A DNA stretch of 7,923 nucleotides from Deltaproteobacteria bacterium (GCA_019308705.1 JAFDHW010000095.1:1-7923), one strand, 5' to 3'; positions 1 through 7,217 are shown, counted from the stretch's first letter. Program-made: numbers and translations. Notes: generated by a model not told the origin, from the letters alone.

Positions 1-896
1 CTCTCATGCCCGGGCAACAGAATCCGCTCGTCGTCGTACCCGACCCGTCCCACGGGCCTGGGCTGAAAAATCTGGACATACTCGGCGCCGCTCGTCCCCA
101 GGCCCAGGACAAAGGACTCCAGCTCCCCGGAAACGACCCGCTGCCGGGTGGCCAGGGTGGACACATGGAGAAAGGGCCCCTTGCCCGCGAAAAGGGAAAG
201 CCCTTCCATGACCTTTCGGAAGGCGCCCCGCCTGCCCCGGAGCCGGTCATGGGCCGCGGGCTCGCCATGGTCCAGGGAAAAGGCCACCGTCAGCCTCGGA
301 TGGGCTTGGCACAGGCGTTGGGCCAGCTCCGCGGACAGGCCCCATCCCGAGGTGAAGATCATGGGGGTGGCATGCGAGGGGACCCTCTCCACGAAATCCA
401 CGATCTCGCGCCTCAAAAAGGGTTCCCCGCCGGTAAAGGCCATCACCGGGCAACCCATTTCCGAAAGCTCGTCGATCCAGTGGAGCACCAGGCTGGCAGG
501 AGGGTCCGGGCATTTCAGGTCTCCCAGGGAGCAGTGGGCACAGGCCAGGGGACACTTGGAGGTGACGGCGATGGTGGCAATGAGGGGGGCGCCCGGAGGT
601 AAAAGGCTTGGGACCCGCCCTCCGACCCGGATGCCCGTGGCGCCGAACATCCAGTCCGGTTTCCCGGACCTGCGGGACACCTCCTCCCACAAGGCATCAT
701 CCCCCGCGGCTCCTCGACAGGCGACAGCCCTCCCCCCGTCTTCCCGAATGGCGCGGACCGTCTCCTCTGCCATCAGGGGATCGGGATCGGAAACCACCAC
801 CTCGGCGTTTCTCCGGCCCATCTCCAGGGCCAGGGTCCTGCCCGGTCCGTGACCCGCAAAGGACACGACAACGGTTTTCCCGGAAAAGGCGGTCAT
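1..896 (-). CDS. SDR-like Rossmann half fused to radical SAM domain (partial, runs off window)
   Basis: This frame has no stop before the left edge, so at least 298 N-terminal residues are present and the C-terminus is missing. Residues 1-89 resemble the first half of a short-chain dehydrogenase/reductase. A beta strand KTVVVSFAGHGPG (7-19) sits where SDRs have TGxxxGxG, followed by EVVVSDPD (32-39), AEETVRAIREDGGRAVA (43-59), and GATGI (85-89) where NNAGI is expected. The SDR catalytic Ser and YxxxK region is absent. Instead a radical SAM domain follows, with CPLACAHC (C115, C119, C122) binding the [4Fe-4S] cluster and GGEP (156-159) contacting S-adenosylmethionine. The start codon overlaps the upstream stop as ATGA. 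The nearest GGAGG lies about 14 bases upstream, so translation is probably coupled. The SDR assignment is by eye: the first glycine of the nucleotide motif is Phe, so NAD(P) binding is uncertain. The radical SAM call is firm. The substrate is unknown; sugar or lipid-linked glycan redox chemistry is an inference from the neighbours. Confidence 0.85.
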   Translation of the reverse strand, partial: MTAFSGKTVVVSFAGHGPGRTLALEMGRRNAEVVVSDPDPLMAEETVRAIREDGGRAVACRGAAGDDALWEEVSRRSGKPDWMFGATGIRVGGRVPSLLPPGAPLIATIAVTSKCPLACAHCSLGDLKCPDPPASLVLHWIDELSEMGCPVMAFTGGEPFLRREIVDFVERVPSHATPMIFTSGWGLSAELAQRLCQAHPRLTVAFSLDHGEPAAHDRLRGRRGAFRKVMEGLSLFAGKGPFLHVSTLATRQRVVSGELESFVLGLGTSGAEYVQIFQPRPVGRVGYDDERILLPGHE

Positions 897-1732
897 GGGG
901 AAAAGGGCCTCCAGCTCCAAAGCCGCGACCAAGGAGAGGCGTACAGGCTCACTTCCCGATGGCAGGCTAGGTCGCACCTCCGGCAGTCGGGCTCTTCCAC
1001 CAGCCCCACGGTGCACCCCCGGGCGATACGCCCGCCCGCATCCACCACGGCCAGGGCCGTGGGGCGGCACGGGGCCCCCTTTCCCAACTCCCTGAGGTAG
1101 GCGGGGTGGTTCACCACGTGGAACTTCCTGGAGAGCCGGAGAATCCTTTGCCCTGCTTCCCTGCGCTCATCCGGGGAAAGGCCGCAGGAAGGCCTGCCCC
1201 CATAGTCGTAGACAAAGCTGAACCAAAACCCGTCGGCAAGCCCGGAAAGGTCCTCGCAGAGGTCCTCGATCTCCTGGTGGTTCTCCCGGGAAAGGCAGAT
1301 GAGGACGTCCTTGTAGATCTTCACGCGGCTAAGGTTTTCCTTCAGGCGGTCATAGGCCCCCTGGCCACGAAGCCGGTCATGGGTTGCCTTCAGGCCATCC
1401 ACGGACACCACGAACCGGTCCGGGGCATAGGGCGCCAGGTCGCGGGTGCCGTTGCTCACGAGGTTCACCCGCATGCCCTGGCTCTTGGCATGGCTCATGA
1501 TCTCGTTCAGGTCGGATCGGAGGGTGGGCTCCCCTCCTTCGAAGACGATGTGCCTCACCCGCTGTTCTCCGAAGTGCCGGATGATGTCCTTCCAGGCCCC
1601 GGTGGGCAGGTCCTTCCTGTGGGGGTCCTTCCAGGGGCATGGGCCGCAGTCGAGGTTGCACCGGAACGTCAGCTTGCAGGCCACGGCGAACGGCCTCTTT
1701 ACGGGCCGGAATCTCTCAGCAGGACCCGCCAT
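893..1732 (-). CDS. Compact radical SAM protein with C-terminal twitch/SPASM-like cysteine cluster
   Basis: This 279-residue protein carries the radical SAM motif CNLDCGPC (C25, C29, C32) right at its N-terminus and the SAM-binding GGEP at 66-69, followed by LVSNGT and VVSVDGL strands typical of the partial TIM barrel. Five further cysteines cluster near the end (C222, C240, C250, C253, C257) around an AVVDAGGRIARGC turn. This resembles the twitch/SPASM type of auxiliary iron-sulfur site. I chose the ATG at 1732 because AGGAAG lies five to six bases upstream. An in-frame ATG at 1762 would add ten residues (MWSSRGKRKT) but has no better support. The gene overlaps the export ATPase gene by 17 bases and its TGA overlaps the next ATG. 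The chemistry cannot be told from sequence. The family includes peptide-modifying maturases and sugar dehydrogenases of the BtrN type. Confidence 0.88.
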   Translation of the reverse strand: MAGPAERFRPVKRPFAVACKLTFRCNLDCGPCPWKDPHRKDLPTGAWKDIIRHFGEQRVRHIVFEGGEPTLRSDLNEIMSHAKSQGMRVNLVSNGTRDLAPYAPDRFVVSVDGLKATHDRLRGQGAYDRLKENLSRVKIYKDVLICLSRENHQEIEDLCEDLSGLADGFWFSFVYDYGGRPSCGLSPDERREAGQRILRLSRKFHVVNHPAYLRELGKGAPCRPTALAVVDAGGRIARGCTVGLVEEPDCRRCDLACHREVSLYASPWSRLWSWRPFSP

Positions 1733-3200
1733 CGTCTTCCTTTTCCCCCTGGATGACCACAAGGGAGCAGTCTCCCGGCAGGCCCGCGCAGCCGTAAAAG
1801 GGCCTCGCCATGCCGTTGCCCCGTTCCGTCACGGTGAAGGCCCCCAGCCGCCGCGCGCGGAGGAGCACCTGGTGCCTGGCGATGAGGCTCGCATTGTCCA
1901 TCTTTTCCGCCCGGGCCCTGTCCCCGGGGGAAAGGGATGCCAGGGCGGTCATGAAGGTGTAGTCCCCCGGCTCCAGGTCCAGGCGCACCCACTGCCGGAA
2001 ACGAAGGCGGCTTCCGGCGCGGACCCGGGCTGGGGCATCCGTGTTGCACTGGAGGCTGCTCCTGGTGTGGACGTTGATGTTGGCCGAGTTGATGATTCCC
2101 ACTCCTCCCACCGGGACCCGGATCTCCTTCAACACGAGAAACTCCAGGAAGAAGACCGCGGGCTCTCCCACCTCAAAAAGGTTGCGCGCCCGGCCGTGGG
2201 CATCCGTCAGGGCCGCCGCCGTCAGGCGGGCCCAGTCCGTCTCCCCGGTGATGGAAGCCTGGGAAAGGTCCAGCAGGACTTCCCGGGCGGGCCAATCCGG
2301 CACGCCGGGCAAAAAGACGGATTCCTTTTCCCCGGACGACGCGGGGGAATACGCCCTGGGGTCGTCGGGAATGACGGTCTCCCGCGAAAAAGGCCTGTTC
2401 AGGGCAAAAAACCGGTCCACGGCCGTGCCGGTGTCGCCCAGGTACAGTCCCCGGCCTTCATGGAGCAACAGGGTGCGGGTGCAGTATTTCTCCACGAGGC
2501 CCATGGCATGGGACACCAGCACCACGGCGGCGCCCTTCCGGATGAGCTGCTCCATGCGGGCGTGGCATTTCTGCTGGAAAAAGACATCTCCCACGGCCAG
2601 GACCTCGTCCACCAGAAGGATCTCGGGTTCCAGGCACGCATGGATGGCAAACCCCAGGCGCACGAACATTCCCGAGGAATAGTACTTCACCGGCTGATCC
2701 GCGAACTCCCCGATCCCCGCGAAGTCCAGGATCTCCTCCATGCGGTTGTCCATCTCCTTTTTGGAAAGTCCGAGGATGGCCCCATGGATGTAGATGTTTT
2801 CGCGGCCGGAGAACTCCGGGTCGAAACCGCTTCCGATCTCCAGCAGGGCGGAGGTCCTGCCGAACCTCTCCACGGTGCCCGTGGTGGGAGAAAGGACGCC
2901 GGCAAGGATCTGCAAGAGCGTTGTCTTGCCCGCGCCGTTGGGCCCGATGACCCCCAGGACCTCGCCGGGCCCCACCTGGAAGGAGATGTCTTCCAGGGCC
3001 TTGAATTCCTTGGCATATTCTTTTTTCGGATAGCGGGCGCCCCGGGGCAGCATCTCCAGCAACGACTGCTTCAGGCGGTCCTTGGGGTTTCGATAGAGCC
3101 TGAACGTCTTTCCCACCCCCTGCACGGAGACCAGGCAGCCCCGGTCGTTCTGCCGGCCGGGGGAGGAGTGGTTGGGGTGGGGGGGAGATTTTTCGGTCAT
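1716..3200 (-). CDS. wzt: Polysaccharide/O-antigen ABC exporter ATPase with Wzt-type C-terminal domain
   Basis: This 494-residue protein is the nucleotide-binding subunit of an ABC-2 polysaccharide exporter. It hydrolyses ATP at the inner membrane to drive export of a lipid-linked glycan. Walker A is GPNGAGKTT (86-94), the family-typical SGFDPEFSGRENI follows at 124-136, the ABC signature is YYSSGM (173-178), Walker B is ILLVDE with LAVGD (194-205), and the H-loop histidine is H231. All catalytic motifs are intact. Residues about 300-494 form a separate beta-rich region (for example FFLEFLVL, LRFRQWVRLDLEPGDYTF) that matches the position and character of Wzt C-terminal carbohydrate-binding domains. 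In the family these recognise the finished polymer, often its terminal modification. The start overlaps the upstream stop as ATGA and no clear ribosome site precedes it, so translation is probably coupled. The partner permease is two genes upstream, an unusual separation. Export of a modified surface glycan is an inference; the exact polymer is unknown. Confidence 0.93.
   Translation of the reverse strand: MTEKSPPHPNHSSPGRQNDRGCLVSVQGVGKTFRLYRNPKDRLKQSLLEMLPRGARYPKKEYAKEFKALEDISFQVGPGEVLGVIGPNGAGKTTLLQILAGVLSPTTGTVERFGRTSALLEIGSGFDPEFSGRENIYIHGAILGLSKKEMDNRMEEILDFAGIGEFADQPVKYYSSGMFVRLGFAIHACLEPEILLVDEVLAVGDVFFQQKCHARMEQLIRKGAAVVLVSHAMGLVEKYCTRTLLLHEGRGLYLGDTGTAVDRFFALNRPFSRETVIPDDPRAYSPASSGEKESVFLPGVPDWPAREVLLDLSQASITGETDWARLTAAALTDAHGRARNLFEVGEPAVFFLEFLVLKEIRVPVGGVGIINSANINVHTRSSLQCNTDAPARVRAGSRLRFRQWVRLDLEPGDYTFMTALASLSPGDRARAEKMDNASLIARHQVLLRARRLGAFTVTERGNGMARPFYGCAGLPGDCSLVVIQGEKEDDGGSC
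1736..1741 (-). promoter_or_regulatory. Ribosome binding site deciding the start of the compact radical SAM gene
   Basis: The minus strand reads AGGAAG followed by ACG and the ATG at 1732. This Shine-Dalgarno-like site lies inside the end of the ATPase coding region and supports the shorter start over the ATG at 1762. Confidence 0.5.
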
Positions 3201-4618
3201 GGTTGGACGGATTTCCCTGTTTCAACAGGAGGAGGCCCCAAGGCTTCCATGAGGGTGTCCATGTCACGGCCCAGCAAATGTTCTATCACAAACCCCGGCC
3301 CAAACGCCTCCAGGTAAAGCCAGATGTTCCGTTGCGCCGTTCTGCGGGCCTCCTCGCCCGGCAGGCTGGCCAGGGCAGCTTCAAACGCTCTCATCCGGTC
3401 CTGAAATTCCGGGCGCTTGGTTTCGGCGTCCGAAAGCCGGGCCTGCAATGCGCCCAGGATGTTCCGAACAGATTCCAGGCCCGAGGAAAGGGATGCCGGA
3501 AAAGGGCCTCTTTGCCGCGCGGCGTCCCGCCAAGAGCCCAGGCGCCGGATCAGCGCCCGGTACTGCTCCAGGTTGTGCCGCTCGACCTCCGTGTTTTCGC
3601 CAAACTCATGGGCCTGCATGGCGGAAATCATGCGTTCCAGCTCAAAAGCCTCCAGGTTCCACAAGGCGCAGTGGGCGGGCGACCAGACGGTCTGGAACGT
3701 AACGGGCACGTCCAGGTCGTTGGCCAGCAGGACGACTTCGTGGAGTTCTCTCCAATTCTGGCGGATGGCCACTGCCGAAAGGCCGAAAAAGGTGCCCTGC
3801 CTTCTGCAAGCGTCCCGGAACCGATGGATATTCCTCATCACGTTTTCGAAGCGCCCGTTTTTCCTGATGGCCTCGTAGGTTTCCCTTCGGGCCGCGTCCA
3901 GGGAAACGCTCACCGAAAACCGGCGCCTGCCGAGCAACGCTTCCAACCGGTCCGTCCACACGCTCCCATTAGTCTGCACGCTGATGGAAAGATCCGGCCT
4001 CGCATTCTTCAGGGCTTCCCAGATGGAATAATAGATCTCCACCAGGAAGGGCTCCCCCCCGTAAAACCTGGCTTCATGGAGATGGGGAATGAATTCTTCC
4101 AGCCTCTTGACGAACGCCCGGTCATACGGGCTTGGAATCAAATCCCTTTTCAGGCGGTTACGGCGTATGGCAGAGGATGACTTGCCGGTGCACATGATGC
4201 ATTCATAGTTGCAGGTGCTGTCCAGCTCGAATTCCATGACAGCGGGATAGCCGTTACGGTTTTCCGGCGTGCTGTCGTACATCCCGGCCTTGGAAGCGTT
4301 GCGGTCAGCCCCTGCCATGATTCCGCCGCAATAGGAACACGCCCCGGGGAAAAGCCCCTTTTCCAGGGACTCACGAAGCTCCCTCACCGCTTTTCCCGAC
4401 CAGATGGCCCTAAGGTCGTCGCGGGGGTAAATGCCAAGAACCCGCCCGCGGTTGTAGCAACAGGCATAAACCTCCCCACGGGGCCCGAAATACATGCAGC
4501 GAAAAGGCGCCAAGCAGGCCGGGCGGCCGCCGGGCCCGCGCCCCACCTCTTTCTTCTGGTCACCGGATTCCATGGGATCGGGCATCCATTCAAAGAACCG
4601 CTTTTTCCAGAAAACCAT
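3197..4618 (-). CDS. Radical SAM protein with N-terminal twitch/SPASM-like segment (paralog 2)
   Basis: As annotated this is 473 residues. The N-terminal part holds C35, a CC pair (C53, C54) in a GPRGEVYACC turn, then CSYC (C94, C97). This looks like a half-SPASM (twitch) domain for an auxiliary iron-sulfur cluster, placed before rather than after the catalytic domain. The radical SAM core follows with CNYECIMC (C136, C140, C143), EARFYGGEPFL around GGEP 187-190, SVQTNG and SVSLDA. The last ~170 residues look helical and match no motif I know. It is clearly related to the gene at 4590-5996, sharing SPYD, GGEPFL, QTNG, SVSLD and FGLS. The start is uncertain. ATG 4618 gives MVFWKKRFFEW, similar to the paralog's MIRRWFSKP, and overlaps the upstream gene by 29 bases. 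GTG 4678 and ATG 4585 are alternatives; none has a strong ribosome site. The substrate is unknown. Its place between permease and ATPase genes suggests work on the exported material. Confidence 0.88.
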   Translation of the reverse strand: MVFWKKRFFEWMPDPMESGDQKKEVGRGPGGRPACLAPFRCMYFGPRGEVYACCYNRGRVLGIYPRDDLRAIWSGKAVRELRESLEKGLFPGACSYCGGIMAGADRNASKAGMYDSTPENRNGYPAVMEFELDSTCNYECIMCTGKSSSAIRRNRLKRDLIPSPYDRAFVKRLEEFIPHLHEARFYGGEPFLVEIYYSIWEALKNARPDLSISVQTNGSVWTDRLEALLGRRRFSVSVSLDAARRETYEAIRKNGRFENVMRNIHRFRDACRRQGTFFGLSAVAIRQNWRELHEVVLLANDLDVPVTFQTVWSPAHCALWNLEAFELERMISAMQAHEFGENTEVERHNLEQYRALIRRLGSWRDAARQRGPFPASLSSGLESVRNILGALQARLSDAETKRPEFQDRMRAFEAALASLPGEEARRTAQRNIWLYLEAFGPGFVIEHLLGRDMDTLMEALGPPPVETGKSVQP

Positions 4619-5996
4619 GAACCCGCCCGGCAAGAGCCTCTTGGGAATACCGCTCCATCGAAAGGAGCAGCCGGCCACCGCTCAGGTTCTTCAAGGCCTC
4701 CGAATGCGCAGCATTGACCGTGAATTTCTCGGGGATACCGGCAAGGATTCCAGCCAGAAAAGCCTCCACCTCGCCATATCCGCCTTCCCAGGCGTTCAGG
4801 AAGTCGGGATGCTCTTCCAGATGGGAAAGCACTTTTTCCCTCAGCAGGTCCATCAGCTCCCTGGATGTCATTTCGCCAACCAATGGCGCGCCCTCACGGT
4901 TCCTGGCCTGCCCGGCCCACAAGGCGACCTGCCGGACCGCATCCCGGTATTTCCGGAGATTCCGGGCGGCCAGGGGAGATGACTCCGGAAGCACCGCGCG
5001 CTCCAGCACCGCCTGGATACCCTCCAGGTCTTTTGCATCAAGGCCTCTCAAAGAGGCCCAGAGGGGTTCCGTCACAAGGTTGAGGGCCACCTCCGCTCCC
5101 TGGCGGGACGCGAAATCCAGGAGGGAGGGCAGCTCCTCCCAGTTGCCGGGCATCACGCAGATGGACAGGCCGAAGTACGTGCCCCGGTCCCGGCAGTAAT
5201 CGCGAAAATACTCCAGGTTGCTCATCACCTCCCCGAGACGGGCCCCTTTTCTCAAGGACTCGAACCGTTCCCTTTCCAGGGAATCCAGGGAAACGGAGAT
5301 GTTGAACCTCCCCTGCTCGAGGACACGGGCCACACGGGGGGAAAGAACCGTGCCGTTGGTCTGCACCAGAATTTCGCAGTCGGGGTTCTTCCCGGCCAGA
5401 CGCTCCCAGATGCGGTAATAAGCCTCTATGAGAAAAGGTTCCCCCCCGGAAAACCGCGCCTCCGCCAGCCGGTCCAGCCAGGGAAAAAGCTCCTCGAAGA
5501 ACGTGGAATCATAGGGGGATCTGAAGGGGGGCCTCTTTTCCCGCTCCTGCCGGATGCGCGAGGAGAGGCCTCCATGGCATTGGACGCACTCCAGGTTGCA
5601 GGTGTTTTCCAGGGAAAACTCCATGGCCTGGGGCTGATCCTCCCGCCACGGCATGGAGGCGAGGTGCGCGCCTGGAAAGTGTGCGTTTTCCCCGGATCGA
5701 TCTTGAAGGGAGCTTCCCTTGCAGCCTCGGCATCCCGCCGGGACCTCCCCCGCGGCCAGGCGGGCGCGAAAGAGCGTCGCCCCGCGGCCCCGCCAGATCT
5801 CTCCAAGGCTTTTGGCGGGCCACCAGCCCATGATGTCTTCCCCGTTGGCGCAGCAGGCCAGTACCCGGCCGCTCTGCGTGAAGCGCAGGTTCTTGAACGG
5901 GGCATGGCACGTTTCCGGGCCGGGAGGGCTGGTCCTCCCGGCTTGGGAGGCGGGGGATCGCGGTTTGGAGAACCATCTCCGGATCATGGCCGTCAT
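4590..5996 (-). CDS. Radical SAM protein with N-terminal twitch/SPASM-like segment (paralog 1)
   Basis: This 468-residue protein has the same architecture as the gene that follows it. C30, the CC pair C48-C49 in a SGRVLACC turn, and CRGC (C89, C92) form an N-terminal twitch-like cysteine set. The radical SAM core has CNLECVQC (C133, C137, C140), ARFSGGEPFL with GGEP at 184-187, VQTNGTV and SVSLDS. The C-terminal ~170 residues are rich in predicted helix (for example EVEAFLAGILAGIPEK) and differ from the paralog. This fits a tandem duplication followed by divergence. The ATG at 5996 follows GGAAAACG, a modest ribosome site; a second ATG three codons later is also possible. The gene starts 39 bases after the permease stop, consistent with one operon. 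Radical SAM proteins cleave S-adenosylmethionine to a 5'-deoxyadenosyl radical. What this one acts on is not shown by the sequence. Confidence 0.9.
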   Translation of the reverse strand: MTAMIRRWFSKPRSPASQAGRTSPPGPETCHAPFKNLRFTQSGRVLACCANGEDIMGWWPAKSLGEIWRGRGATLFRARLAAGEVPAGCRGCKGSSLQDRSGENAHFPGAHLASMPWREDQPQAMEFSLENTCNLECVQCHGGLSSRIRQEREKRPPFRSPYDSTFFEELFPWLDRLAEARFSGGEPFLIEAYYRIWERLAGKNPDCEILVQTNGTVLSPRVARVLEQGRFNISVSLDSLERERFESLRKGARLGEVMSNLEYFRDYCRDRGTYFGLSICVMPGNWEELPSLLDFASRQGAEVALNLVTEPLWASLRGLDAKDLEGIQAVLERAVLPESSPLAARNLRKYRDAVRQVALWAGQARNREGAPLVGEMTSRELMDLLREKVLSHLEEHPDFLNAWEGGYGEVEAFLAGILAGIPEKFTVNAAHSEALKNLSGGRLLLSMERYSQEALAGRVHGFLEKAVL

Positions 5997-6035
5997 CGTT
6001 TTCCAGCCAGCTTGGCAGCCGGGCCCGGGGCAGGG

Positions 6036-6950
6036 TCAGACCACATCGGAAAAATCGGCCCGGGTATGGGCGAACCAGGCGTAACCCGCAAGGCAAATCA
6101 AAAGGCAGGCCGCCGTCAGGATCAAGAGCCCTCCCCAGGCCGGGGCGCGTCCTTGCCACAGAATCAACTCCCTGAAGCTGGTCACCAGGTAGGTGAGCGG
6201 GTTCAGGTACAGGACCCAGCGGACTTTTTCGGGAACCGCCGAAAGGGGATAAAAAATGGGCGTGAGGAAAAACAACAGATGAACCACCGCCTGCAACAGA
6301 TGGGAAAGGTCGCGCACGAAAACCCCGGCAGACGCCAGAAACCAGGACAGGCCCAGGCAAAGAAGCACCAGGGGAATGAAGATCAGGGGCGCCAGGAGCA
6401 CCGTGCCCGGAATCCCTCCCGTGATGGCCACGGTCATGACGAGAAGCACCGCCAGGGCGAAAACCGAGTGCACCAGCGCCTCCCCCACCCCCACCAGGGG
6501 CAGCATCCTCAAGGGGAACAAGACCTTTTTCACCAGGCTCGGGCGGGACAGGATCAAGTCGGGCGCGGCAAGGACCGTCTCCGAAAAAACGCTGTAGATG
6601 ACCAGCCCCGAAAACATGGCCAGGGCGAACTCCGCGTGGCTTCCCAGCGCCTGGCCGGGCCAACGGACCTTCACCACCACGGAAAAGGCGAACGTGTAGA
6701 TGAGGATCGTCAACAGCGGGCTCACGAACGGCCAAAGAAGGCCCAGGAGGGAGCCCTTGTAGCGCCGGGACACCGAAAGGCTCACCAGGCGCAGGACGAG
6801 TTCCCGGTGAAGCCAGATGTCCGAGGCCACGAACAGGGGGTTTGCGATGCCCAGAGGCCCCCTTTGCCAAAGCATCCCCTGCATGGTGTCGGGCTCGGCA
6901 GGGAAGCTCTTCTCACCGTGCCCGTACTTCCGCGTGGTATCCGATGCCAT
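6036..6950 (-). CDS. wzm: Polysaccharide/O-antigen ABC exporter permease (ABC-2 family, Wzm-like)
   Basis: This 304-residue inner-membrane protein has about six hydrophobic segments (roughly 68-92, 108-128, 153-177, 183-209, 221-238 and 272-293). It carries the family hallmark SRRYKGSLLGLLWPFVSPLL near 61-80, LVKKVLFPLRMLPL at 139-152, and the late segment FFLTPIFYPLSAVP followed by LNPLTYLVTSFRE (249-261). These place it with the ABC-2 permeases of O-antigen, capsule or teichoic acid exporters. It should form the transmembrane channel that works with the ATPase at 1716-3200. The cytoplasmic N-terminus of ~65 residues before the first membrane segment is normal to slightly long for the family. 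The ATG at 6950 follows GGAGGG by only two bases, a strong but closely spaced ribosome site; internal Met codons at 23 and 26 have none. It is the first gene of the minus-strand cluster in this window. Confidence 0.93.
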   Translation of the reverse strand: MASDTTRKYGHGEKSFPAEPDTMQGMLWQRGPLGIANPLFVASDIWLHRELVLRLVSLSVSRRYKGSLLGLLWPFVSPLLTILIYTFAFSVVVKVRWPGQALGSHAEFALAMFSGLVIYSVFSETVLAAPDLILSRPSLVKKVLFPLRMLPLVGVGEALVHSVFALAVLLVMTVAITGGIPGTVLLAPLIFIPLVLLCLGLSWFLASAGVFVRDLSHLLQAVVHLLFFLTPIFYPLSAVPEKVRWVLYLNPLTYLVTSFRELILWQGRAPAWGGLLILTAACLLICLAGYAWFAHTRADFSDVV

Positions 6951-6952
6951 GA

Positions 6953-6958
6953 CCCTCC
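6953..6958 (-). promoter_or_regulatory. Closely spaced ribosome binding site of the permease gene
   Basis: The minus strand reads GGAGGG, then TC, then ATG. The core matches Shine-Dalgarno well but the spacing is shorter than usual. It supports the start at 6950. Confidence 0.45.
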
Positions 6959-7150
6959 AGCGTCCTGCTTCCGGTGCGACAAGGTTGGCGGGAAAAGCCC
7001 GGAATGGCCTGGAACAGGATGAGCCCCAAAAAGCAGCCGCCGGGTTTCATCTTCCAACATACTACGAAAGGAAGTTTCACATCCATGTCCAGGGGGCGCC
7101 CCTCCCATGGCCGGCCCAGGGGGGCAGGATCTCTCCGGACGGAGCCTGCC

Positions 7151-7165
7151 CGCCTTACCAAGGCG
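7151..7165. other. Small perfect hairpin
   Basis: CGCCTT and AAGGCG pair perfectly around an ACC loop. No T-tract follows on either strand, so this is not a standard intrinsic terminator. The role is unknown. Confidence 0.35.
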
Positions 7166-7196
7166 TAGCAAGGCATCCTTCCGCCTCAAGGGCCAA

Positions 7197-7217
7197 GGGC
7201 CTCCGGCCCGGAGGCCC
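7197..7217. other. GC-rich 9-bp hairpin
   Basis: GGGCCTCCG (7197-7205) and CGGAGGCCC (7209-7217) pair perfectly around a GCC loop. There is no adjacent T-run, so terminator function is not supported. It could shape the 5' untranslated region of the permease transcript if the promoter lies further right. Confidence 0.4.

Noticed and set aside
1446..3317. A 623-codon plus-strand open frame
   Set aside because: It lies antisense to the ATPase and neighbouring genes, whose motifs are unmistakable. Its own product is rich in Gly, Pro, Arg and His without domains, as expected for a shadow in GC-rich DNA.
5509..6870. A 453-codon minus-strand open frame overlapping the permease
   Set aside because: It is in another frame of the same strand as the permease, with low-complexity Pro, Gly and Arg composition. 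The permease frame has all the family motifs.
5574..7022. A 482-codon plus-strand open frame
   Set aside because: It is antisense to the permease and first radical SAM gene, is very rich in Gln, Gly, Arg and His, and shows no domain.
6913..7176. An 87-codon minus-strand frame considered as a precursor peptide for the radical SAM enzymes
   Set aside because: It overlaps the permease start in another frame, has no core-peptide repeat pattern or leader features, and lacks a clear ribosome site.
7197..7217. GC-rich hairpin as an intrinsic terminator
   Set aside because: No T-run follows on either strand, and it lies upstream of the cluster rather than after a gene.
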